Assembly (NCBI GenBank): GCA_025453555.1
Contig: JALOQC010000010.1
Location: 1 to 32,915 of the forward strand
Direction: 5' to 3'
Length of the DNA: 32,915 nucleotides
Source: Myxococcota bacterium
GTDB lineage: Bacteria; Myxococcota_A; Polyangia; Polyangiales; Houyiibacteriaceae
Shown here: piece by piece, positions 24,332 through 31,213 of the stretch
Numbering within the stretch: position 1 is the first letter of the stretch
Layout: each line of letters starts with the position of its first letter
Translations under genes and position numbers: made by a program
The notes under the pieces: model-generated
Seen by the model: only the letters and a program-made list of their open reading frames with translations
Database searches by the model: none
Told to the model about the DNA's origin: nothing

Positions 24332-26146
24332 TCACTCCGGGAGCACCACGCGCCGTGGGACGAGGCTCTCGTCGAAGCCTGCGTCGGCGGCGGTGGGGTG
24401 GCCGAGGCGGCCGTCGGCGTTGCTGCCCCAGCAGTAGAGGGCGCCGCCGCGGCGGATGGCGCAGGCGTGGCGCTCGCCGAGCGCGATGTCGGTCCAGGCG
24501 CCTTCGACGCGCGCGGGTCGCAGGCGGGGCTCACGATCGCCGACGCCGAGCTCGCCGTAGGTGTTGGCGCCGAAGCAGTGGAGCGCGTCGTCGTCGTCGA
24601 TCACGCAGCTCCCGCACCACGCGCTCAGACGGAAGCCTTCGCGGCTCGCGGTGACGCCGGCGATGGGGGAGCTCGGCATCGTGGAGCTGCCGGTTCCGTC
24701 GCCGAGCGCGCCGCGCATGTCGTCGCAGTCGTGGTTCGCGCTCGCGGTCATCTCACCGTGGCCCCAGCAGAAGACGGAGCCGTCGCCGGTGCGGCCGCAT
24801 GCGTGGCGCATGCCGGCTTGGAGCTCGATCCAGTCGTCGCCGGGGAGCGCGCCGGGGGTCTCGAAGGAGCCGCTCGATCGGCCGCTGCCGTTCTCGCCTT
24901 CGGCGCTCCAACCGAAGCCCCACGCGCGGCCGTCTTCGTGGCGGACGAAGCTGCTCCACTGCATCGCGCTGACTTGGGCGAAGGGACCGGTGATGCCGTC
25001 GAGGGTCATCGCGGTCGGGTCGGAGATCGTGGTGCTGCGCACAATCAGGTTCGAGAGCTGGAAGTGGCTGTTGGTGCCCCAGCCGTAGAGCGCGCCGTCG
25101 AGGATCGCGAGGCCGTGCTCGAGACCGAGCGTGATCTGATCGAACGCGAGATCCGCGGGCTGCACGGTGGTGCCGACGTTCTCGCCCGCTTCGTCGCCGA
25201 GGCCGAGTTGATCGCGGTTGTTGGAGCCCCAACACACGATCTCTTCGCCGCCGACGCCGACGCGTTTCGCGCAGACGGAGCGGCTGCCGATCTCGAGCGC
25301 GCTCCAGCGACCGGAGATCGCGGACGGCGCGGCGTACGTCGCGGGATCGAGGTAGCGACCCGTCTCGAAGAGGCCGCTCTGGCCCCAGCAGTAAAGGCGC
25401 TCGCCTGCGAGGGCGCAGGTGTGGCGCGCGCCGACCTCGACGTCGGTGGCGGGGATCGCAGGGATGCAGATGCCGCTCTCGCAGCGGTCGCCGGGTGCGT
25501 CGCAGTCGTCGCACGGGCAGCCGGTGCAGCCCGCGTCGTCGCTCACGCCGCCGTCGTTCGGGCCCGCGTCGTTCGGGCCCGCGTCGTTCGGGCCTCCGTC
25601 GGGCGCGCTCGGGACGCAGAGGCCGTCGGTGCAGACGCCGTCGCAGGCGGGGCCGGTGGAGGGCGAGAGCACGACGACGAGCTCGGGGTCGTCCGTCGGG
25701 AGCGCGAGCTCGACGCAGCCGCGACCGATCACCGCGCAGTCGGCGTCGCGCGCGAGGAGCTCGAAGCCGTAGGTGCCTTTTCGGAGTCGATCGGGGAGCG
25801 CGCCCGTCGCGCCGATCGCGAAACGATCTTCGAAGACGACCGCACCGTCGCAGCCGCCTTCGCGGATGCGGGCTTCGAGGCTCGTGGGCTCGTCGAGGGC
25901 GCGGGCGTCGTAGCGCCAGGTGAGATCGCGGAGCGAGGGCTCGCAGGCGGCGAGGAGCCAGAGCAGCGAGGTGACGCGAGGGACGCGACGTGTGACGTGC
26001 GCGAGGCGCGACCTCGGCGACGAAGCTTCGACACGCGGCGTGGTGCGACGCGAGCGGCTCGTGAGCGATCGCGCCGAGCGCGACGGCGTCGTGACCCTCT
26101 CGCTCGAACGAGGCTCGCTCGAACGCATCGTGTGGTTCGCGCTCAT
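24332..26146 (-). CDS. RCC1-repeat (beta-propeller) lipoprotein
   Basis: A predicted surface or periplasmic propeller protein. Residues 1-68 contain an unusually long basic Ser/Arg region before the hydrophobic lipobox LLAAC (Cys68). An immunoglobulin-like/unknown region (about 70-170) follows, then a Cys- and Asp-rich linker with PNDAG repeats (about 180-225), then RCC1 blades (about 228-604) with recurring GxxHxCAL...LYCWG, VCWGSNNRDQLGLGD and LHCFGANTYGELGVGD motifs. The start at 26146 is fixed by a four-base overlap (ATGA) with the upstream gene. Ligand unknown. The Cys-rich linker resembles those of other myxobacterial surface lipoproteins. Confidence 0.83.
   Translation of the reverse strand: MSANHTMRSSEPRSSERVTTPSRSARSLTSRSRRTTPRVEASSPRSRLAHVTRRVPRVTSLLWLLAACEPSLRDLTWRYDARALDEPTSLEARIREGGCDGAVVFEDRFAIGATGALPDRLRKGTYGFELLARDADCAVIGRGCVELALPTDDPELVVVLSPSTGPACDGVCTDGLCVPSAPDGGPNDAGPNDAGPNDGGVSDDAGCTGCPCDDCDAPGDRCESGICIPAIPATDVEVGARHTCALAGERLYCWGQSGLFETGRYLDPATYAAPSAISGRWSALEIGSRSVCAKRVGVGGEEIVCWGSNNRDQLGLGDEAGENVGTTVQPADLAFDQITLGLEHGLAILDGALYGWGTNSHFQLSNLIVRSTTISDPTAMTLDGITGPFAQVSAMQWSSFVRHEDGRAWGFGWSAEGENGSGRSSGSFETPGALPGDDWIELQAGMRHACGRTGDGSVFCWGHGEMTASANHDCDDMRGALGDGTGSSTMPSSPIAGVTASREGFRLSAWCGSCVIDDDDALHCFGANTYGELGVGDREPRLRPARVEGAWTDIALGERHACAIRRGGALYCWGSNADGRLGHPTAADAGFDESLVPRRVVLPE
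25553..25597 (-). repeat. 15-bp tandem repeat in the RCC1 gene
   Basis: Units of GTCGTTCGGGCCCGC (plus-strand reading) at 25553-25567 and 25568-25582, with a diverged third at 25583-25597, encode PNDAG repeats in the linker. The repeat is in frame. Confidence 0.85.
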
Positions 26147-26940
26147 GGGATCGGCATCGGTCCCGTGGGTTGGGTGCGCACGTCGTTTGGGCGAAGCGCG
26201 ATCGCGAGCGCGACCCCGACGCTCGCCAGCACGACCGCGCCGACGCCGACGACCCAGGGCCAGGCGCGTCGATCGGAGCGTGGCTCCGTCGGATCGGTCG
26301 GTGCGAGCGGGGGATCTTCGCGCAGCGGGACGGCGCGCGCGGCGAGCGTGCGAGGTGCGCCGTGGGCGCCGAGGGTGAGGAGCACCGCGCCGCCGGGGCC
26401 GATCGCGCTGACCACGTAGGCGGTGCCGGGCGAGAGGCGGTGCTCGGTGCCGACGCGCGGTGTCCAGGCGTCGCCCTCGCGGAGCTCGACGCGCACCTCG
26501 CGCACGAGGCTCGCGGGATCGACGACGCGGATCGTCAGCACGGTCTCGGCGCCCGCGGGGGTCTCGTCCTCGGCGAGCGAGAGCGGCACGACCTCGGCAC
26601 GAAGGCGCTCGAGGGTGCGGCCGAGGCTCGGAGGCGCGCGGTCGTCGAGGGTCGCGGCGGCGTCGAGCGAGAGCAGCGCGGTGAGGGCGCGCTCGGCGCC
26701 GGCGTCGTCACGCAACGCGGCCCGAACGAGCGCCAGATCGTGTTGGATCGCGAGCACGTCCGCGCGGCTCAGACCTTCGCGTGCGTCGAGCGCGCGGTCG
26801 TAGGCCTGGGCGGCGGCTTCGAAGTCGCCCCGGCGAAAGAGGCGTCGGCCGTCTTCGAGGAGGTTCGTCTGCGCGGACGCGGGGCTCGCGAGGAGCTCGA
26901 CCGCGACGGCCACCCACACGACGACGAGGGCTGCGCGCAC
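26143..26940 (-). CDS. TPR-containing exported protein with C-terminal membrane span
   Basis: The 265-residue protein has a signal peptide (1-24, ending SPASA before Gln), a TPR-like helical region (about 25-100, LFRRGDFEAAAQAYDRAL), a beta-rich middle (about 115-215) and a C-terminal span (about 228-252, WVVGVGAVVLASVGVALAIAL). This layout recurs in myxobacterial PEGA/TPR proteins. GTG 26940 is preferred because the signal peptide then starts V-R-A-A; an upstream TTG at 26976 is better read as part of a TTGACA promoter box. Its stop overlaps the RCC1 gene start, so the two are co-expressed. Function unknown. Confidence 0.72.
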   Translation of the reverse strand: MRAALVVVWVAVAVELLASPASAQTNLLEDGRRLFRRGDFEAAAQAYDRALDAREGLSRADVLAIQHDLALVRAALRDDAGAERALTALLSLDAAATLDDRAPPSLGRTLERLRAEVVPLSLAEDETPAGAETVLTIRVVDPASLVREVRVELREGDAWTPRVGTEHRLSPGTAYVVSAIGPGGAVLLTLGAHGAPRTLAARAVPLREDPPLAPTDPTEPRSDRRAWPWVVGVGAVVLASVGVALAIALRPNDVRTQPTGPMPIP

Positions 26941-26946
26941 GCCGCG

Positions 26947-26976
26947 ATCTAGCGACGAGGTTCGACGTGGTGTCAA
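26947..26976 (-). promoter_or_regulatory. Candidate promoter of the TPR-RCC1 unit
   Basis: On the minus strand, a perfect TTGACA (26976-26971) is followed after 18-19 bp by CTAGAT/TAGATC (26952-26946). The transcript would begin at or next to GTG 26940, suggesting a leaderless message. The -10 match is weak. Confidence 0.45.
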
Positions 26977-27066
26977 CGGTCGGTCGCGTGTCCGCTGCGT
27001 CGTGGTCGACCCGAGGAGGTGTCGCTTCGCGCCGACATATCCGCGCGTTCGCTCGGTGCGTGCCGT

Positions 27067-28416
27067 TCAGCGAAGGCCGTGACGGCGCAGGAGCTTGTGC
27101 AGGTAAGGGCGGTTGATCTCCGCGCTGCGCGCCGCTTCGGAGACGTTGCCTCCGTGGTGCGCGAGCAGCGCTTCGAGCCAACGTCGCTCGAAGACCGCGA
27201 GCGCCGCGGTGCGCGCATCGGCGTACGTCGCGGTCGGATCGAGCGGGAAGTCGGCGGCTGACCCCGCCGACTCGGTCGACGAGTCGTTCGTGGTCGGGGG
27301 TGCGCTCTCGATCGGCGCGGGTGCGTCCATCACGAGCGAGCGTTCGAGGTAGTTTCGCAGCTCGCGGACGTTGCCGGGCCAGCGGCTTCGGTGGAGCTGC
27401 GCGAGGAAGCCGACGCTCGTGAAGCGCGCGCGGGTCGAGGGATCCGCGCGCAGACGATCGAGGAGGGTGCCGACGAGGAGCGGGAGATCGTCGAGGCGAT
27501 CGCGCAGCGACGGGAGCTCGACCGAGACCACCGCGAGTCGGTAGTAGAGGTCGGGGCGAAGCTGACCTTCGTTGACCATCGTGCGGAGGTTGCGGTGCGT
27601 GGCCGCGATCACACGCACGTCGATCGCGCGATGACGCGTGTCGCCGACGCGACGGATCGTGCGTTGTTCGAGGGCGCGCAGGAGCTTCGGCTGCAGATCG
27701 AGCGGGAGCTCGCCGATCTCGTCGAGGAAGATCGTGCCGCCGTGCGCGGCTTCGAACGCGCCGACGTGATCGCGGTCGGCGCCCGTGAACGCGCCGCGTA
27801 CGTGTCCGAAGAGCTCGCTCTCGAGCAACGTCGCGGGCAACGCGCCGCAGTCGACGACCACGAAGGGACCGTCCGTGCGCGGGCTCGCTTCGTGGATCGC
27901 GATCGCGGCGGCTTCTTTGCCGGTGCCGGTCTCGCCGTCGAGGAGCACCGTGGCGTCGCTCTTCGCGCAGCGGGCGAGCTGCTCGAACGCTTGGCGCATG
28001 GCGGCGGAGCGACCGACGAGCGCGCCGAATCGTTCGACGTCGCCGAGCGGAACGGAGCGGGGTGTCGCGTCGAGGCGCAGGACGAAGGCGCGCGCGCCGA
28101 GGCGGAGCTCCGCTCCGTCGTGGAGGTAGGCGTCCATCACGCGCACACGCTGGACGAAGGTGCCGTTGGAGCTGCCTTGATCGCTCACGCGCACGCCGCG
28201 TGGATCGAGGCGGAGCTCGCAGTGGAAGCGTGAGACGGTGGGATCGTCGAGGACGAGGTCGTTGCTCGGGTGCGAGCCGAGCGCGACGCGCAGCGCGGTG
28301 AAGGCGTGCGCCTCGGTCGTGGTGCCGTCGTTGGGCTCGAGCCGAAAGCCGCGCAGCTCGAGGTGCGGTCGCTCGGCGTCGAGGTGCACGAGCAGCGTGC
28401 CGGTTTCGTCGCTCAC
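27067..28416 (-). CDS. FHA-domain sigma-54-dependent transcriptional activator
   Basis: Activates sigma-54 promoters. An N-terminal FHA phosphothreonine-binding domain (about residues 40-112: [24 protein letters not shown]) replaces the usual receiver domain. The AAA+ domain (about 132-365) has Walker A GETGTGKE (161-168), GAFTGA (208-213, the sigma-54 contact loop), Walker [11 protein letters not shown] and [12 protein letters not shown] Fis-type helix-turn-helix ends the protein ([27 protein letters not shown]). GTG 28416 is preferred; a GTG at 28461 adds 15 residues but leaves only 32 bp to the divergent kinase start. The FHA domain suggests control by Thr phosphorylation, plausibly by the adjacent kinase. 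Confidence 0.92.
   Translation of the reverse strand: MSDETGTLLVHLDAERPHLELRGFRLEPNDGTTTEAHAFTALRVALGSHPSNDLVLDDPTVSRFHCELRLDPRGVRVSDQGSSNGTFVQRVRVMDAYLHDGAELRLGARAFVLRLDATPRSVPLGDVERFGALVGRSAAMRQAFEQLARCAKSDATVLLDGETGTGKEAAAIAIHEASPRTDGPFVVVDCGALPATLLESELFGHVRGAFTGADRDHVGAFEAAHGGTIFLDEIGELPLDLQPKLLRALEQRTIRRVGDTRHRAIDVRVIAATHRNLRTMVNEGQLRPDLYYRLAVVSVELPSLRDRLDDLPLLVGTLLDRLRADPSTRARFTSVGFLAQLHRSRWPGNVRELRNYLERSLVMDAPAPIESAPPTTNDSSTESAGSAADFPLDPTATYADARTAALAVFERRWLEALLAHHGGNVSEAARSAEINRPYLHKLLRRHGLR
27250..27271. repeat. 22-bp palindromic element, copy 2 (inside the sigma-54 activator gene)
   Basis: Identical to 17155-17176. Here it encodes part of the variable linker between the AAA+ and Fis domains (about SAGSAAD on the minus strand), where an insertion would be tolerated. 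Confidence 0.7.
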
Positions 28417-28456
28417 GGGCGCAGGGTATCGCGGGCACGAGCGCTCGTGAGATTCG

Positions 28457-28485
28457 TTCACGTGGAGCGACGAGTCCTCTATCCT
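28457..28485 (+). promoter_or_regulatory. Candidate promoter for the kinase gene at 28494
   Basis: TTCACG (28457-28462, four of six) and TATCCT (28480-28485, four of six) are separated by 17 bp. The expected start site falls at or next to ATG 28494, giving a leaderless or near-leaderless message. It overlaps the control region of the divergent FHA activator. Confidence 0.5.
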
Positions 28486-28493
28486 GCCGGGTG

Positions 28494-30227
28494 ATGAGCG
28501 ATCGGAGCCTCGCCTCCGCGCCGTCCGTGGTGCCGATCAAGCTCGGTCCGCGCGGGCGGTTCGGGCGCTACGAGCTGTGCGCGGAGCTCGCGTCGGGCGG
28601 CATGGGCACCGTCTACGCCGCGCGTGCCCTCGGGCCAGGCGGCTACGAGCAGCTCGTCGCGCTCAAGCTCATCCACGCGCACCTCGCGAAGGATCCGAAG
28701 TTCGTCGCGATGTTCCTCGACGAGGCGCGCATCGCCGCGCGCATCACGCACCCGAACGTGTGTGGGGTGACGGACTTCGGTGAGGTGGACGGAGTGCACT
28801 TCCTCGCGATGCCCTTCGTGCTCGGGCACTCGCTCTCGAAGCTGCGTCGCGCGGTGAAGTCGCTCGAGGACGCCGAGCTGCGCGCGCGTTTCCCTTTCGT
28901 GGCAGCGCGTTTGATCGCGGACGCGTGCGAGGGGCTGCACGCAGCACACGAGCTGCGGGACGATCGCGGCGTGTCGCTCGAGGTGGTGCACCGCGACGTG
29001 TCGCCCTCGAACTTGCTCGTCGGCTTCGACGGCGCGTGTCGCGTGATCGACTTCGGTGTCGCGAGCGCGCGCGAGAGGCTGCACCGCACGGTGACGGGCG
29101 AGGTGAAGGGCAAGCTCTCGTACGCGGCGCCGGAGCAGCTCGACTCGAAGAACACGCTCGATCGGCGCGCGGACGTGTGGGCGCTCGGCGTGGTCGCGTG
29201 GGAGTGCTTCGCGGGCTCGCGGCTCTTCTCGCGCGACGGAATGGCGGAGACGGTGCTCGCGGTGTCGACCGCGCCGATTCCTTCGATTCGCGAGCATTGG
29301 GCGGAGGCGCCGATCGCGTTCGAGGAGGTGGTGTTCGAGGCGCTCAACCGCGATCCGGAGCGACGTTTCCCGACCGCGCGTGCGTTGGGGCGCGCGCTGC
29401 AGGCGGCGCTCGCGGAGGCGGGCGAGGTGATGACGACGGCGGACGTCGCGGAGTGGATGGAGCGGGTGTTCCCCGGGGGCGAGCAGCAGATGCGTGCGCT
29501 CGTGGAGCGGCCGAGCGTTGCGGTGGCGGAGACGGTGCTGTCTGCTTCGACGTCGGCGGCGACGGAGGAGACCTCGGCGGTGGTGGAGGTCGAGGTCGAA
29601 GGTGCGCGCACGTCGGAGCGGCCGACGGTGGCGGGCGCGGTGCGCGCGAGGGAGATCGAGGATCGCCCGGCGCGTGCGGGGAAAACGTCGCGTTGGGCGA
29701 TCGGGGGCGTGGCGATGATCGCGCTCGTGGGTGGGGGCGCGTGGTGGTGGACCGGAGCGTCACCGCAGACGGAGGTCGGGACGAGGACCGCGCCCGAGAC
29801 GGCGACGGAGACCGAGACCGAGACGGAGACGGAGACGGAGACCGAGCCGGCGCCTCGCGCCACGGACACCGACACCGTCACGGACACCACTACGGACACC
29901 AACACGGACACCGACACGGACACCGACACCGACACGGAGACCGAGAGCGCTACGGAAACCGACCCCGCTGCGGGCACCGACCCCGTCTCGGACGTGGAGC
30001 CCACGCGCCGAGAGGCCGTCCGCGGACGAGGCACGGTACGCGTGGTGCCGCGCGCGGGGTGGGCGTTCGTCTACCTCGGCGGCGAGCGGCTCGGTGAAGC
30101 GCCGGGGAGCTTCGAGCTTCCGGCAGGGAGCCACACGCTTCGCATACAGCTAGGCGGTCAGGGCGACGGAGTGCGGCGTCGGGTGCGCGTGCGTCCGGGC
30201 GAGACGACGGTGCTGCGCGTGGAGTGA
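28494..30227 (+). CDS. Transmembrane Ser/Thr protein kinase with TE/TD-repeat stalk and PEGA-like end
   Basis: The cytoplasmic kinase domain (about residues 26-305) has the Gly loop [10 protein letters not shown] (32-41), VALKLIH with Lys58, [10 protein letters not shown] (166-175), DFGVAS (186-191), the SYAAPEQ activation-segment end and [19 protein letters not shown], rather than HRDLKPAN, is a common variant in myxobacteria. One membrane span lies at about 401-420 ([19 protein letters not shown]). A low-complexity run of Thr-Glu and Thr-Asp (about 434-490) follows, then a PEGA-like module ([28 protein letters not shown]) to the end. ATG 28494 is preferred over the adjacent GTG 28491. It is divergent from the FHA activator gene, and its stop is four bases from the next gene's stop. 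Confidence 0.92.
   Translation: MSDRSLASAPSVVPIKLGPRGRFGRYELCAELASGGMGTVYAARALGPGGYEQLVALKLIHAHLAKDPKFVAMFLDEARIAARITHPNVCGVTDFGEVDGVHFLAMPFVLGHSLSKLRRAVKSLEDAELRARFPFVAARLIADACEGLHAAHELRDDRGVSLEVVHRDVSPSNLLVGFDGACRVIDFGVASARERLHRTVTGEVKGKLSYAAPEQLDSKNTLDRRADVWALGVVAWECFAGSRLFSRDGMAETVLAVSTAPIPSIREHWAEAPIAFEEVVFEALNRDPERRFPTARALGRALQAALAEAGEVMTTADVAEWMERVFPGGEQQMRALVERPSVAVAETVLSASTSAATEETSAVVEVEVEGARTSERPTVAGAVRAREIEDRPARAGKTSRWAIGGVAMIALVGGGAWWWTGASPQTEVGTRTAPETATETETETETETETEPAPRATDTDTVTDTTTDTNTDTDTDTDTDTETESATETDPAAGTDPVSDVEPTRREAVRGRGTVRVVPRAGWAFVYLGGERLGEAPGSFELPAGSHTLRIQLGGQGDGVRRRVRVRPGETTVLRVE
29793..29969 (+). repeat. Hexanucleotide-type repeats encoding (TE)n and (TD)n
   Basis: Degenerate GAGACN/GAGACG units (about 29793-29850) and GACACN/GACACGGACACC units (about 29869-29969) encode the Thr-Glu and Thr-Asp stalk of the kinase. 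The DNA repeats are imperfect at third positions. Confidence 0.85.
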
Positions 30228-30231
30228 CCGC

Positions 30232-31173
30232 TCAGGCGGCGCGCGAGAGCGCGACAGTGGGCAGGGTCGCGGTGCAGACGGGCGGAAGCGACGAGGAGCC
30301 ACGCTCGCAGAGCGCGGTGCGCAGCCCATCCACGAACGCGCGTGCGGTCTCGAAGCGCCGCGCGGGGTCGCGAGCCAACGCGCGCGCGAAGACGGCATCG
30401 ATCGCCACCGAAGGATGACCCACTTCGCTCGGCCGTCGGGGCGCTCGCTCCGCGATCGCGAGCAGGAGCTTGCCCGGGGTCGCCGTGGGATAGGGGCGTG
30501 CGCCGGTCACGAGCTCGAAGGCCAGCGCGGCCAGGCCGTAGCGATCGGAGGCGGCGCCCACGTGCTCGCCGAGGCCGAGCGCTTGTTCGGGCGCCATGTA
30601 CATCGGAGTTCCGAGGATGCGCGCTCGCTCGCGCGCGAGCTCGGCGCGATCCGACGTCGCCAGACCGAAGTCGACGAGCACCGCGCGGCCGTCGTAGCCG
30701 ACCACGTTCGCAGGCTTCACGTCGCGGTGGACCACGCCTCGTTCGTGCAGGTGATCGAGCGCCGTGGCTACGGCGCCCAGGATCCGCAGGGCGCGGCGGC
30801 TCGAGGGACGCTCGCCCGCGTCGAGCCGCGAGGCGAGGTCGCCTCCGGGGACGTGCGCCATGACGAGGCACGGCACGCCCTCGTCGGTTCGCACGAAGTC
30901 GAGCGCGCGGACGACGTGCGGCGAGCTCAGCGACGAGAGGATGCGTGCTTCGCGTTCGAGCCGCTCGAAGTACTCCGAGTGGTCGACGAGCGGGAGCTTC
31001 AGGACGACGTCGACGCCGTGCACGAGGTCGTGCGCGCGGTGGAGCTGCGCCATGCCGCCATCCGCGAGCGGTCGCGACACCACGTACCGACGCGCGACGA
31101 CCTCTCCGGCCGGCAACGCGCGCACCGTCTCGAGTCCCCGTTCCATGGCGGGATCCATCGGGCGACGGCGCAT
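30232..31173 (-). CDS. Soluble Ser/Thr protein kinase
   Basis: The 313-residue protein is essentially a lone kinase domain (about 28-290): Gly loop LADGGMAQLHRA, VVLKLPL with Lys59, HRDVKPANVV (149-158), VDFGLAT (from 167), GTPMYMAPEQ and DRYGLAALAFELVTGARPYP. No membrane span or sensor domain follows, so it is probably cytoplasmic. The Gly loop has GGMAQL in place of GGMGxV. The ATG lacks a ribosome binding site; TAACCT lies three bases upstream. The gene runs tail-to-tail with the kinase at 28494 and lies 40 bp downstream of the next kinase gene on the same strand. Confidence 0.9.
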   Translation of the reverse strand: MRRRPMDPAMERGLETVRALPAGEVVARRYVVSRPLADGGMAQLHRAHDLVHGVDVVLKLPLVDHSEYFERLEREARILSSLSSPHVVRALDFVRTDEGVPCLVMAHVPGGDLASRLDAGERPSSRRALRILGAVATALDHLHERGVVHRDVKPANVVGYDGRAVLVDFGLATSDRAELARERARILGTPMYMAPEQALGLGEHVGAASDRYGLAALAFELVTGARPYPTATPGKLLLAIAERAPRRPSEVGHPSVAIDAVFARALARDPARRFETARAFVDGLRTALCERGSSSLPPVCTATLPTVALSRAA

Positions 31174-31213
31174 GGAAGGTTAGAGCGCATCTCCCGACTC
31201 GGTGGCACAACGA

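Noticed and set aside
24020-26419. 799-residue plus-strand frame opposite the RCC1 gene
   Set aside because: Composition is Ala/Val/Arg/Glu-rich with no motif; the RCC1 blades on the minus strand are unmistakable.
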